64,000 nucleotides of DNA from Ahaetulla prasina (GCF_028640845.1 NC_080541.1:33123435-33187434), one strand, 5' to 3'. Positions 1-11,241 are shown, counted from the first letter of the stretch. Program-made: numbers and translations. Notes: generated by a model from the letters alone, not told the origin.

Positions 1-132
1 CAAGGCTAGAGTAGCAATCTTTGTTAAGATTGACAGTAACACAAAATAAGCCAGAGAAGTTCTGGTTCCTGGCCAGCCTTGAGAAAGATAATGGTTGAGG
101 CATATTATTATGGTTGAGGAACAGCGGGGAAA

Positions 133-358
133 TGTCTACAGAGATTCTCAGTCATCCAGGTCATAGTAGTCTCAAAGGGGCTTTTTCAAGAGGCAACTGA
201 ACTTTCTGGTTTTTCTTTGAAGATATTTCGCTTCTCATCCAAGTAGCTGAAGAATTCAGCTGAATTCAGAGCTGAAGAAGTTTCTTGGATGAGAAGCGAA
301 AGGTCTTCAAAGAAAAACCAGAAAGTTCAGTTGCCTCTTGAAAAAGCACCTTTGGGAC
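133..358 (-). mobile_element. Palindromic Penelope-like (hammerhead-type) element, copy A
   Basis: Two arms of about 80 bases (about 175-255 and 270-350) are inverted copies of each other and would fold into a long hairpin. The same palindrome recurs at 47609-47817 and 54326-54525. A 13-base direct repeat flanks it (120-132 and 359-371, 11 of 13 bases equal). The right arm carries GGATGAGAAGCGAAA, close to a hammerhead-ribozyme core. Small hammerhead variants with a reduced stem III are known from Penelope-like retroelements, so I infer that origin. The element has no coding capacity. It could instead be an unrelated foldback MITE, but a 13-base duplication is unusual for that. Confidence 0.6.
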
Positions 359-547
359 AACAAAGGGGAAAGCATCAATGAGAAAATCTAAGTATGTCAG
401 GGATTATCACACAATTTGATTTAAAAAAAAATCAAGAGACACAATGGTGTGATCAGTTGCATTCTGTGGCTACCAGATTTTTTTTTTAATCACATCTTGC
501 AGACATCTCTGTGAGAAACACTTTCTTAGCTATATTGGCCTCAAGGC

Positions 548-1117
548 CAGCAGATTCTTCTATTTTACTAGAAGAGTTCTTCACTCCTCTGAAAACAACA
601 AAATACCTTATACCACCAGGCTTGAAATCCTGGGTTTAGAAAACTTAGAACTCCGCCAACTCGGACATGATCTGTGTTTAACACACAGAATCATCTATTG
701 TAATATCCTTCCTGTAAAAGACTACTTCAGCTTCAATCGCAACAATACAAGAGCAAACAATAGATTTAAACTTAATGTCAACCGTTTCAAACTTGATTGC
801 AGAAAATATGACTTTTGTAACAGAGTTGTTAACGCTTGGAACTCACTACCTGACTCTATAGTCTCTACTCAAAACCCCAAAATCTTCAACCAAAAACTGT
901 ACTATTGACCTCACCCCATTCCTAAGAGGACTATAAGGGGCGTGCATAAGAGCACAAAAGTGCCTACCGTTCCTGTCCTATTGTTCTCTTCATTATAGTA
1001 TTATATGCATACTTTTACTTATACTTTTACTTATATATACTTTTTCTCTCATGATGAATTATTGTTTATGTTGATGATTGTATATACTGTTGTGACAAAA
1101 TAAATAAATAAATAAAA
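548..1117 (+). pseudogene. LINE ORF2 3' end and 3' UTR (CR1/Jockey supergroup), truncated
   Basis: The sequence matches the 3' part of the longer LINE at 37988-39257 almost collinearly. It encodes the last ~120 residues of ORF2 (FTRRVLHSS, LTHRIIYCNILPVKDYF, FCNRVVNAWNSLPDS), then a short 3' UTR and an (AAATA)n tail. The reverse transcriptase catalytic core is missing, so this is a 5'-truncated dead copy. A small frameshift near 890-905 disturbs the final residues. The exact clade (CR1, L2 or Rex1-like) cannot be settled by eye. Confidence 0.8.
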
Positions 1118-1708
1118 AGAATTAATGATGCCACTCCTGTGATGTATTCTAACATAGGCTCTTCTCTCTGACTCTCTTTCACCAGATCTACAGCAAAGAC
1201 TTCTGTATGTTGCTTAAAAACAAACAAAACAAAAATTCTTTTTTATTGATAAACAAAAACTTATAAACTTATAAACATCCCTATTTTGGAGTTTCTAAGA
1301 TGAGAAAATTTATCACAACTTTCATCCATATCATCATATTCACTACTACGTTATTCTTATCCTCGGTCTCCAGTATTGTTCCCATGTGCAGTAATGACCT
1401 TGTAGAGCAGACTTTCTGAATCTTGGCACCCACTAGGTGGTTGCCCGAAAATGCTACTTTTAAAAGCATTCAGTTATTTAATTTAAATGAATATTAAATA
1501 GGAAGTGGAATTTTTGCAATTCCAGCATAATTTTTCTTTGCAAAATTTCATATAAGCCCTATGTTTTGTTAGAAAAAAATTGAACAATTGCAGTGCAATA
1601 TTTTGTTTGGATATATGTGCACCTACTCAAGAAAAAAGTAAGCAGTTATAAAGTGGGTGGTAAGACATATCCTATTATTAGAAGAGTTGTGGGGAGCAAC
1701 TTCATCAT
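1118..1708. other. No recognisable feature
   Basis: AT-rich sequence with short homopolymers. I see no repeat family and no coding signal. Confidence 0.5.
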
Positions 1709-2235
1709 TATTGTTTGTTGTTGTTAGTTGCAAAGTCATGTCCAACCCATCGTGACCCCATGGACAACATTCCTCCAGGCCTTCCTGTCCTCTACCATCC
1801 CCCGGAGACGATTTAAGCTCATTCAGACTGCTTCAGTGACTCCATCCAGCCACCTCATTCTCTGTCGTCCTCTTCTTCTTTTGCCCTCAATCTTTTCCAG
1901 CATTAGGTTCTTCTCCAGTGAGTCCTTCCTTCTCATTGAGTTTCATCTTCAGGATCTGGCCTTCAGTCAGGGTTGATCTCCTCTAGGACTGACCGGTTGG
2001 ATAACCTTGCAGTCCAAGGGACTCGCAGGAGTCTTCTCCAGCACCATAGTTCAAAGGCCTCAATTCTTTGGTGCTCAGCCTTTCTTATGGTCCAACTTTC
2101 ACAACCATACATTGCAACTGGGAAAACCATAGCCTTGACTATACGCACTTCTGTTGGCAGAGTGATGTCTCTGCTTTTTTGTATGCTATCTAGATTTGCC
2201 ATAACTTTCCTCCCCAGGAGCAAGCATTTTTTAAT
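1709..2235 (-). pseudogene. Bov-B (RTE clade) LINE 3' fragment
   Basis: Read on the minus strand, 2223-1963 encodes the C-terminal reverse transcriptase region of Bov-B: LLGRKVMANLDSI, then MYGCESWTIRKAEH, WCWRRLLRVPWTA and SVLEEINPD. The 3' UTR follows down to about 1709 and ends in a GTT/ACA-rich tail. A deletion near 1945-1980 removes the segment that normally follows EEINPD. The catalytic domain is absent, so the copy is 5' truncated. Bov-B is the LINE shared by squamates and ruminants through horizontal transfer. A second copy in the same orientation lies at 43360-43860. Confidence 0.9.
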
Positions 2236-3117
2236 TTCTTGGCATTATTGCTTAGTAATGGTAATCTGGGACTGCCTGCAAAATCCACAGCAGCCATTTT
2301 ATGAAAGGAAAAGCATGCCTGCTCTTTCATCTAACAAGGCGAGTTTCTAGCTACCTTCACAAAATCTTCTGAATCCTTGAAGCTTCTATTCAGTTGCTGT
2401 GTGAAGATTTTTATTCTTGGATCATGGTCTAGTGTAATTTGGGAAATGGACTTGGGGGGGAAGTTTTTTTTTAAAAAGTCCATCCATGGAAATGAGGAAA
2501 CAATTTGTGGCTGGTTCGTTTTTAAATGATGGTTGCTTGAAGGTTGCTCAACAGTTTGGAATGCAAGAAGCAGTCCCAGTAGAATTGAGGCAGAGTACAA
2601 GAGTGGAGGTTAGGAGGCATAAAAATAAATGTAATTGATTGTATGATTGAGTAGATTATCACTTACTTGCAACTATCAAGGAATATGTGACTTATAAAAA
2701 TCAGGTGATAAAGAATTTTGAAGTGAATTCTGGACTACATATTCTACAGGTTTACAAAACATGTAAACATGCCCACCACTTTAGGTGAAGTGATAGAGAC
2801 ATCCAAATAAGCAAACATTAGATAAGCATACACTAGATCCATCTAGTATAGAGTGGACTATGGCAGGTTGGCTGGTTCTTAGTTGGTCCTAAACCTGGAA
2901 CTGAAAAGCCCTTTCATTCTATTTCAGGACTGGAGTTGGAATCTTCAGCATGAAATTAAGGTAATCAACCACTAAGCTACATTCAACTTCCAGTGCAATA
3001 CAAATAACTGTATGTTTTGCTCATAATGACTCTAGGTGTAATAGACCATGGATTGTGATCATACAAATTCTCCTAAGTGGGTGAAATCTATAGCTTAGGA
3101 CATAGTGTAGCTCTTTG
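2236..3117. other. No recognisable feature
   Basis: Unique-looking sequence. A minus-strand open frame at 2331-2600 has no recognisable motif and is taken as chance. Confidence 0.5.
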
Positions 3118-3125
3118 TTCTAGAC

Positions 3126-3258
3126 CAGTGTTTCTCAACTTCAATAACCTCAAGATGGGTGGACTTCAATCCCCAGAATTCCCCAGCTTGCATGCTGTTT
3201 AGGGAATTCTGGAAGATGAAACCACACATCTTAAAGTTACCGAGGTTGAGACACTTTG
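3126..3258. mobile_element. hAT-type palindromic MITE
   Basis: The ends are inverted (CAGTGTTTCTCAAC at the left, its near complement at the right), and the centre is a palindrome around AATTCCCCAGCTTGCATGCTG. The flanking 8 bases, TTCTAGAC (3118-3125) and CTCTACAC (3259-3266), agree at 6 of 8 positions. An 8-base duplication fits the hAT superfamily. There is no coding capacity. Confidence 0.8.
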
Positions 3259-3266
3259 CTCTACAC

Positions 3267-4222
3267 TAAATTGTCTATCTGCATTGTGCTGCGGATTAAT
3301 CCTACATGCCACAATGACGTATGTAAAGACTATGTATAGAGTAAGTCTCTAAATCATCTGATGTACGGTAGTTAAATATTGTATGTGTGAATACATTTAA
3401 GCTTATCATGATATAGTAAATAGTCGACAATAGTCAAGTAGCCATTAAATATCTCTTGTAACTGCAAAGGGCTCCAACGGGGGCTTGACAGATTTCAAGT
3501 CAACAAACAGGCTGTTTAGCATCAGAAAATTGCAGGTTATGAGACTCAATCTAACCATTGGTGATTTAAACCATCTGAGTTACAGAAATGTGCCAGGAAA
3601 GATTGGTTCCTAGCAAAAGGAGCAGGTACTATACTCCTCCCTCTGAATAAGCTGAATGCAGACCATCAGAATGGATGGAATGGCGGAGGAGGCTAAACAT
3701 GATTCCTTTAGAAACTACCCACTGGCACTCGCAATAATTGCTAACAGATTTCAGTTCACAGGTCTCCACTTTCTTTCCCCTTATGGTTCCTTCTTAACTT
3801 ATCAGCATATTTTATGTTTGAGTTATTAGAAACTGCATCCTTCATTTATTGATTCTTGACAGTTACCAGCCAGCTTCTAATTGTTTCCAGCTCTGGAGGT
3901 TTCAAAAGCAGTGATTTTCATTTTTTGATATTTTAATCATTTCTGTATCTTTCTCTCCTTCCTAGTATCCTGCGTTCATTCTTGGGCATAAGATTTTTGT
4001 TAAGCTCTAGGCATTTCAGTATGGCACTTTTCTTTCTCAGGAGAAGGTGGGCAGATTTTCTTGTAATACAGTGGTAAGGAGAACTCAGTGGGTGGGAAGG
4101 GGTGCTTCATTTTCTTCTTCCTTGTCAGCCATCCCCCTTGGCTTTTAAAAATTGTTTACCTAGCCTCTAAATCGATCTCCTAGATTGAAAGAACATTCTC
4201 TGAAAAAAAAAATGCATGTGCA
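3267..4222. other. No recognisable feature
   Basis: Unique AT-rich DNA. No repeat family or open frame of note. Confidence 0.5.
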
Positions 4223-4378
4223 GAGAATAGAATAGAATAGTATAGAATAGAATAGAATAGAATAGAATAGAATGGAATGGAATGGAATGGAATGGAATGG
4301 AATAGAATAGAATAGAATAGAATAGAATAGAATAGAATAGAATAGAATAGAATAGAATAGAATAGAATAGAATAGAAT
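4223..4378. repeat. (AATAG)n pentamer array with an internal (AATGG)6 block
   Basis: About 30 pentamers of AATAG, with a homogeneous block of six AATGG units at 4271-4300. The array continues directly from the 3' end of a Snake1-type LINE at 4379-4437, so it was seeded by that insertion. The apparent 76-87 residue frames rich in LFYSI are translations of this array. Confidence 0.95.
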
Positions 4379-4437
4379 TGTTTATTGGCCATGTGTGATT
4401 GGACACACAAGGAATTTGTCTTTGGTGCATATAGAGA
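4379..4437 (-). mobile_element. Snake1/CR1-L3-type LINE 3' end, very short
   Basis: On the minus strand this reads TGCACCAAAGACAAATTCC then TGTGTCCAATCACACATGG and CCAATAAA. It is the conserved 3' terminus also seen at 58014-58062, 17788-17881 and 37452-37500. Only about 60 bases of LINE remain before the pentamer array. Confidence 0.85.
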
Positions 4438-5376
4438 AAGCAGGGATGAAATTATTGCCTTTTCAGCAAGAAATTAAATTACAATTTTTACTATCGTTCA
4501 CCTCAATTCAAGATCAAGAGCAGGGAAAGTCTTAGGAGATTAATTTAGAATGCCACAATGATGCCAAAATCATGAAACTGTTGGAAAACAATTGTGCATA
4601 ATTTCCAATTTGGTTTGAGCCCACCATATTCCCAGTCAATCCCTCCATCCAGATTACAGCAAACCCACGTGGCACTAGGTTCCACTAGCAGAAATATAGC
4701 TTGATGTTGATATATTAAACGCCAGCAAAGATCAAAATCTGTTAACTGGCAAAAATGAGACAAAGGCAGGCAAAAGCAAATCAGGAAGAAAGACCTGAAG
4801 TATAAACAACATTATCTATCTGTCTGTCTGTCTATATCAAAAGGTGCAGAACTTTTCAGACCCACTGGAAACAAGATTATGATACATTTCATGGACAGAT
4901 GAAAAGGTTTTCCAGCCTTAATCCTCAACACAATAGAAATGGAAAGTAACACCACAAATAATCCCTTCTCTATACTGTACCATTCAAGAAACAATATAGT
5001 AGATGGGCATGATGTATCCAACAGAAATATGCATCACAACATCATAATGCAATGTGACATTTAATACTTACGTCACTCTATTATTTCTAAGTGTGATGCT
5101 TGTACTGCAACACAGCAGCATGCATTTCATCCTTGCAGATATCCCTAGCTAGCACTGCATATCTTTATTAATTTAAATAATTTATATGGCTGCCCACATC
5201 AGAGTCTCAGGGTGACATACAAAATTAAAATTCAAACATTAAAACAATAGCCCATGGCCCCCATGGTAAATAACACCTTCCGATCATTATAAAAACATAT
5301 CAACAGGGTTAGTCTAAGCTCCTGAGCCAAAAGTCTGGAAAAACAGCCACAAAGGCCTATGGGATTATAATGGATC
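4438..5376. other. No clear feature; possible old SINE tail
   Basis: Mostly unique. Near 5170-5215 the complement of a tail-like TGGGCAGCCATATAAAT string suggests a decayed SINE or LINE end, but I cannot define its limits. Confidence 0.35.
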
Positions 5377-5384
5377 ATCTAGAT

Positions 5385-5479
5385 CAGGGGTCTCCAACCT
5401 TGGCAACTTTAAGACTTGTGGACTTCAACTCCCAGTTGAAGTCCAACAGTCTTATAGTTGCCAAGGTTGGAGAGCCCTG
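5385..5479. mobile_element. hAT-type MITE, short
   Basis: Terminal inverted repeats begin CAGGGGTCTCCAACCTTGGC and end with the near complement. The 8-base flanks ATCTAGAT (5377-5384) and GTCTAGAT (5480-5487) match at 7 of 8 positions. The whole 95-base unit is nearly one palindrome. Confidence 0.85.
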
Positions 5480-5487
5480 GTCTAGAT

Positions 5488-6985
5488 CATTGTGAAAGAT
5501 GCTCACATGTTTCAGAAAATGGAAGAAAGTCTTCAAAACAAAACAAAAAAATCCTTCAAGCCTAACATGCAGCAAGAAGAGTGGGGAGAACAAGTATAAA
5601 GTAAATATTGAGTCATAAACACCCAATACCAGTAAATTACTAACTTAACTGTTTAATGAAAATTCAGATTCAAATTCTGTATCATTTTAAAGATGGTTGT
5701 TTCATGTGCATTAGAAGCCAAAATGTGGGAAAATATTCAAGGATTTAGAACTTTAATAAAAAGTAAATAGAAGATATATTTTGAATTTTCTAACATTTTG
5801 GTAAGTATAGCTACGAATAAACATGTCAAGTCAGGGTTAGCTTGTTTTCCCTTTTTCATATCCAAATGATTTTATTAAAAGAAGGTTCATGTGAAAGCTA
5901 GTTTAGGTGTGTTTTTCTGAATATTTATATTTTTGCTTACATTTCTCCCTCATGTCTATATTTCTGATATGTTTTTGAGTTGCAAACTACTTCATAACAT
6001 TTGGAGAAATTGAAATTTGGACATAGAACTCATTCCAGTTTGCCTACAGATTCAGGGACATCCTATCTGAGTTAGAACCAGAATTCAGTTTTCTTTCCCA
6101 CTGTTAGATATATGTGAACTAAATATGATCTATTGTATAATACTGTAATCTGAATTTGCCTTCTTTTTCCTTGGAACATGTAACTCAGCAGCAAGAAACA
6201 TCGTCCTTATAGGTCACAATGTTACTGGGCACGGTAATTACTGCCTTTGCATTTGTGAGGATTCCTTTCTCTATATACATTTAATTTTTAGTTTTTGATA
6301 TGTCAGACAGCCATTCAAGACACAATGATATTAAATTATTTACATGCTGGCTGAGGAATTGCGGGAGTATCTTAAAGTTGATATGGCTGAGAAATTTCTG
6401 TTAAAAGGCTACTTTGTGAACAGAACCATTCACCATGACAACTGTGTGGTGAGCAGAGAGATGATGCCAGTAGGTTCCAAGTAATTTAAAGAATTCATCC
6501 CAACAAACACATGCAAAGCCATTATTTGATATAATGTAATAGTGTCTTGAATGGTTCTTTGACCCATCAAAAGCAAATAAAAAGGTTAATAAAAGAAAGC
6601 ACAAATTATTCATGATATTGGACAGAGGGAAGGATTTTTTCTATTCCCTCAGATTTGTTGTATGGCTTTAAGAAAAATAAATGAAAAAAAATGCCATCTT
6701 TTCCCCATCTTCGGCTAACTATACTAATATACAAACATGTAGGAATGTCGTAAAATTTCTGATGATACAGCATATGGAGAATATTTTCCTGAAATGTAGC
6801 TTGACTGAGAGGCTGAATCTTTCTTAAATAAATAGTATCAGGATCCTTTGGGGAACCTGCAAGTTCATTTTTTTTAAAAAAAGTGTTAAATGGTTTAAAT
6901 GTTCTCATGTTTCACACTTTTGGCATTCTGCTGTCAATTTAGAAGAAGAGGGAAGACACAGGTCATGGATGATTGCTATCACTGG
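5488..6985. other. No recognisable feature
   Basis: Unique AT-rich DNA. Minus-strand frames at 6401-6613 and 6606-6908 have no motif and are taken as chance. Confidence 0.5.
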
Positions 6986-6993
6986 GATTAGAG

Positions 6994-7100
6994 CAGTGAT
7001 TCTCAACTTTTAGGTGAGTGGAAACCAACTCCAAACTGGCTAGCGAATTCTTGGAGTTGAAATCCACTCATCTTAAAGTTACTAAAGTTGAAAAACGCTG
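6994..7100. mobile_element. hAT-type palindromic MITE
   Basis: The left end is CAGTGATTCTCAACTTT and the right end AAAGTTGAAAAACGCTG. The flanks GATTAGAG (6986-6993) and GATTACAG (7101-7108) match at 7 of 8 bases. It belongs to the same family as 3126-3258 and 56316-56451. Confidence 0.85.
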
Positions 7101-7108
7101 GATTACAG

Positions 7109-7862
7109 CAGGCAATGTACAGTAAAAGAAACTGAGTTTTTATTGATTAACCAGAAATTTGGCCATTCCACCCACAAATCTAGAAAATGTGCTAACATAC
7201 GCCATTATGTGAGTATAACTATTGTTTTGTTTTGTTTTTTAAATAGACCAAATCCAGAAGGGTGATATCTTCATGTTCTAAAAATATGTCATTCAAAGCA
7301 TTGAGAAGGAGCTTAATAGAGCATAAAATGAGAGAATGGATGGGTTGCTTGTCATCAAGCTACAGGATCTTGGAGGGTATGTTGGTAAAAGAGGAAGTAG
7401 CATATAATCGATCTTGCTGTATCTTGAAACACAAGTAGGATCAAGCCTAGTTAATATTGAAAGAGAAATCTAGGCATTACAATTGGCATCTGGGGAACTC
7501 CTAGAAATCAGTACCAAACCAGTTCTGAACTGGCTCAAGAAAACTATATTGGTTTGTCTGTAAAATTACTTTTCCAGTTGTAATGGTCCAGTTGCTTTCG
7601 GCCTACATCAACAATGCTGTATCCTTCAATTATGCCAATAAGACTACAGTTGGGATTAATTTTGAGTATGTGCTTACCAAGTGTATACATTGCAGTAAAC
7701 CACAATTGCTTAACCATATTAACACTAGATTAACCTACAATTAAACCCATAAATATTATTTAAAACCATACTGATTTGTAAAACCATAATGGATGGCTTC
7801 AAAAAACACATTAAATCAAAATCAAACCACATGATGACTTAGTTTGTTGTGCAGGGGAAGTA
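7109..7862. other. No recognisable feature
   Basis: Unique AT-rich DNA without coding or repeat signal. Confidence 0.5.
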
Positions 7863-8009
7863 TAGGTAATCCTCAATTTATAACGTTTTGTTGACTATCT
7901 GAAGCACTGAAAAAAAGTAATTTATAACCAGTCCTTGCACTTAACAATCATTGCAGCATTCCTGGATCACATGATCAATTCAGGCACTAGGCAACAAGCA
8001 TGTATTTAT
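7863..8009 (+). mobile_element. Tc1/mariner-type MITE, left part only
   Basis: It starts with AGGTAATCCTCAATTTATAAC after a TA and follows the internal sequence of the complete copies at 33361-33708 and 49135-49516, including the GATCACATGATCAA-like section. It breaks off at ATTTATGA, where the GAA tract begins. The right half is not found after the tract. Confidence 0.7.
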
Positions 8010-8224
8010 GAAGAAGATGAAGAAGAAGAAGAAGAAGAAGAAGAAGAAGAAGAAGAAGAAGAAGAAGAAGAAGAAGAAGAAGAAGAAGAAGAAGAGGAGG
8101 AGGAGGAGGAGGAGGAGGAGGAGGAGGAGGAAGAAGAAGAAGAAGAAGAAGAAGAAGAAGAAGAAGAAGAAGAAGAAGAAGAAGAAGAAGAAGAAGAAGA
8201 AGAAGAAGGAGAAGAAGGAGAAAG
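8010..8224 (+). repeat. (GAA)n-(GAG)n-(GAA)n triplet tract
   Basis: About 215 bases of almost pure purine on the plus strand. GAA units flank a central block of about 12 GAG units (8094-8130). Such homopurine-homopyrimidine tracts can form triplex (H-DNA) structures. The long poly-Glu, poly-Lys/Arg and poly-Leu/Pro frames here are artefacts of the repeat. Confidence 0.97.
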
Positions 8225-8310
8225 TGGGGTCCTGACAATTTCTTTTACTGTTTGTATTGATGAGTATTCAGTTATGCACTTGCCTTAAAATCAGCAGATC
8301 TTCAATTTTC

Positions 8311-8584
8311 TGGTGAAATTCAATTTTTTTTACTACTGGTTCTGTGGGCATGGCTTGGTGGGTGTGGAAGGGGAAGGATACTGCAAAATCTTCATTCTCA
8401 CCCCACTCCAGGGAGAAAGATACTGCAAAATTCCCATTCCCTCCTCACTCCTGGGGGAAGAATATTGCAAAATCCCCATTCCCTCCCTACTCCTGGACCA
8501 GCCAGAAGTGGTATTTGCCAGTTCTCTGAACTACTCAAAATTTCCGCTACCGGTTCTCCAGAACCTGCTGGATTTCACCCCTAG
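8311..8584 (+). mobile_element. hAT-type MITE of the CAGTGGTGAAATTC family
   Basis: It shares the internal blocks GGCATGGCTTGGTGGG, CTGCAAAATYCCCATTCC, GCCAGAAGTGGTATTTGCC and CTACCGGTTCTCCAGAACC with the copies at 36298, 44180, 44535, 46373, 47208 and 58709. The first bases are damaged and no TSD is visible. The middle contains a local triplication of the ACTGCAAAAT block. The 130-residue frame across it is not coding. Confidence 0.8.
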
Positions 8585-10247
8585 TCCCATCCTCTCTCTT
8601 CCTTTCCAAGGCCATATAAAGAAATTAGGGTGTCTAGATGACAGCAACTTTCCTCTCTTTAAACATAGAAAAAGGGAAAAAAAGTGCCATGGTATTGGCA
8701 TGTAGCCCGGGGAACGGAAAAATGAAAGAGAAGGCCATTGTTTCTGAATAATGGAAGAAGAGGAGGAATACCAAGAAAAGCTAGGTTAGGAAGAGAAACA
8801 TGAGGTAAATAACTCAGAAATTCAGAGCTCAAGAAATCTTATTGGCTACTTAAGTGCAAACCCTTATATTTCTCACACAGAACAGCTTTTTCCTTGGATA
8901 AGGCTTAGTGTTCAAGCTTAACAAGATCCTTTTGAATGTTGAGTCTGTCTTCTGGGATGTTAGCAATCTCCTCACCCATTTTGGGTCATCTCAAATTTTG
9001 TGAGCATTCCTATTCTCTCATCTAAGACATTCTATGATTCTTTGGGGATGGGGAGGCTGGGATGTGTGTGTGTATGTGTGTGTGTTAACTATGAGTTACC
9101 CATAGTCACAGTTGTAAGATGGGCAGCCATATAAATAAAAAATAAAGAAAGAATAGCCCCAGAAAAACTAGGTAATGTTGAAATCAAGCATGTTTTGCAA
9201 ATAGCATGAGTACAGCTACTAGTTCTTTACTTAGTCTAATTAAACATGCACATAAAGAATTTTATGCATGATCAGAAAGCCTCACCAAATAAACAAAGAA
9301 GAAGCCATGCATTACAGAAAGCACATTTTTATTTTATAAACTAAAGTCCCATTTGTTATCTCTATCTATTTCAGGCATGGAAAATGTGCATCTAAGAATC
9401 CAACTTCTCATTTCAATATGTCAGCTTACATATTTCTGATGAATTTTCTTGCTCTGAATTCTCCCACCATTAGGAGGAAATATTTTGTGCCTTTATTAAC
9501 ATTTGAGGCCTTGTCCATATAAACATGTTTCCTACATGTTGAAGGAAAGGACTAAGGAGAGAAAAAGATCTGACCAATAATTTGTGGAGATGACCCGGTA
9601 ATGGTTTTATGAAATGGCTTCTCCTTGAAGTCTTTTTCTCAGAATCTTTTTGCTGTTTCTTCAGTCCATTAAGTAAGGATGAAGAGTTTATATAAACAAG
9701 GCTGCTTCAGGCATGCCCTCTCTTTGGCGGGTATTTAACACTGAACTTTTTGAATAAACACTGCTGCTGGAAGAATTATTTCTCCATTTTGTAGGAGCCG
9801 GATGTTTTTCTGTAGATATGTTTCACCACTGTGGCATCTCACAGTGGATAACAAGACAGGCAATTGGTTTTTTATTCTAGCAGCCATATTGAATATCCAA
9901 GAATCAATAAAATAGACCAAAATCTTCTGTACCAAAACCAAAATGCTACTGGCATTCATCGTTGTTGTTTTCTCTGAAAAGAAGGTTGCCACGTCCTTGA
10001 AGTTCTAATTGCATCAGAATGACCGATGTTATGATGGGTAAGAAATTATTTTTGTCCATTGTGTACAGACTTCAATTAGAAGTTAAATATTAGGCAGATA
10101 GTCAAGCACAACTTTCCCTGATTTCTAGTTTTCTATATGCAGGGGCTATATCATGGCAGAATATTTAATCATGTCAACAAACAGGGTGAAATACTGTAGG
10201 ACAATTGACATCTATTCTTTATGAAAACTAAGACTTAATGAGGGTTA
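8585..10247. other. No recognisable gene; short (TG)n near 9064-9085
   Basis: Unique DNA with one short impure GT repeat and an A-rich stretch at 9135-9155 that resembles a retroposon tail. No open frame shows protein motifs. Confidence 0.5.
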
Positions 10248-11051
10248 CAAGTAGTCCTCAAGATATGATAACAATTAAGCAATGAGGTCATAAAGCACAA
10301 CATCACATGACTGCATGGTTTAGTGACAGCAATCCCAGAAGTCCTGGTAGCCATTGAAACCCCAGAATCAAATGACTCATTTAATGGGAAATGGCAGGAG
10401 TCCCAGGCAAAGAACATTGGAGCTGGGTACTTGATGGGTGTTATAGGTAGCACAAGCAGCCTGACAGAGGCCTTGGGTGGGATTACAGAGCACAGGCAGC
10501 CTACAAGGGGGTGCACACTATAGAGTGTGGATGATAGTGTTACCACACAGTTTAAAATCCCTGGGATCCCATACTCCATAGCAGGGATCCTTCGGAGAAA
10601 GGGGGATGGGAGTGACTTATGGAAACAACTTACAATCTTCCCTGCCAGCTTTCCCATTGATTTTGCATGTGAGAAGCCAGCAGGAAAGGTTATATAAATG
10701 GTGGTCATGTGACCATGGGATGCTGTAACCACTGTTAGTGTGAGCCAATTGCCAAGAATTCTGAAGACCAGCCACTTAACATCAGTGGTGGCACAGTGGT
10801 TAGAATGCAGCATTGCAGGCTAATTCTGCCGATTGCCAGCAGTTCAATTCTTACAGGCTCAAGGTTGACTTGGCCTTCCATCCTTCTGAGGTTTGCAAAA
10901 TTGTGGATTTTGTTCGGCATAATATCTTGATTCTGTGAACTGCTTAGAGGGGGCTGTAAAGCACTGTGAAGCAGTATATAAGTCTAAATGCTATTCCTAT
11001 CATAACCTTGAACAATCGCTGAATAAGTAATCACAACTTAAAAACTACCTG
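10248..11051 (+). mobile_element. Tc1/mariner-type MITE, long version, split by a SINE
   Basis: The left end is CAAGTAGTCCTCAAG after a TA and the right end AAAAACTACCTG, matching the inverted ends of the 33361 and 49135 copies. GGTCATGTGACCATGGGATG near 10703 is the shared interior. A SINE (10785-11000) sits inside. The 192-residue minus-strand frame at 10235-10813 lies wholly in this element and is not a gene. Confidence 0.65.
10785..11000 (+). mobile_element. tRNA-derived SINE (squamate type)
   Basis: A pol III A box, TGGCACAGTGG (10789-10799), and a B box, GTTCAATTC (10842-10850), have normal spacing. Then come GGCTCAAGGTTGACTTGGCC and the tail AAGCACTGTGAAGCAGTATATAAG. The tail differs from that of the SINEs at 15661, 49944 and 54746, so this is a separate subfamily. 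It interrupts the mariner-type MITE. Confidence 0.85.
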
Positions 11052-11193
11052 AACTCTATTTGGGCTGCGGGGAAAAAAACTGGCAGCCATTTGATGGTGG
11101 CAAGAAGATACAGAAAATTCTAACTCTACACCCTGTGTAGAGATTACTCTATTTTTTTGCCCACTCAGATATGACAGCTCTACTATAGCAGGT

Positions 11194-11194
<1 letters not shown>

Positions 11195-11232
<38 letters not shown>

Positions 11233-11241
11233 CACACACAC
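11195..11241. repeat. (CA)n dinucleotide repeat
   Basis: About 23 CA units with one G interruption at 11226. Confidence 0.97.

Noticed and set aside
4167..4430. Frames rich in LFYSI on the minus strand
   Set aside because: Translations of the AATAG/AATGG pentamer array.
7935..8288. Poly-Glu, poly-Lys/Arg and poly-Leu/Pro open frames
   Set aside because: All are translations of the GAA/GAG triplet tract; no unique protein sequence flanks it.
10235..10813. 192-residue minus-strand frame
   Set aside because: Lies inside a mariner-type MITE, has no motif, and is cut by a SINE.
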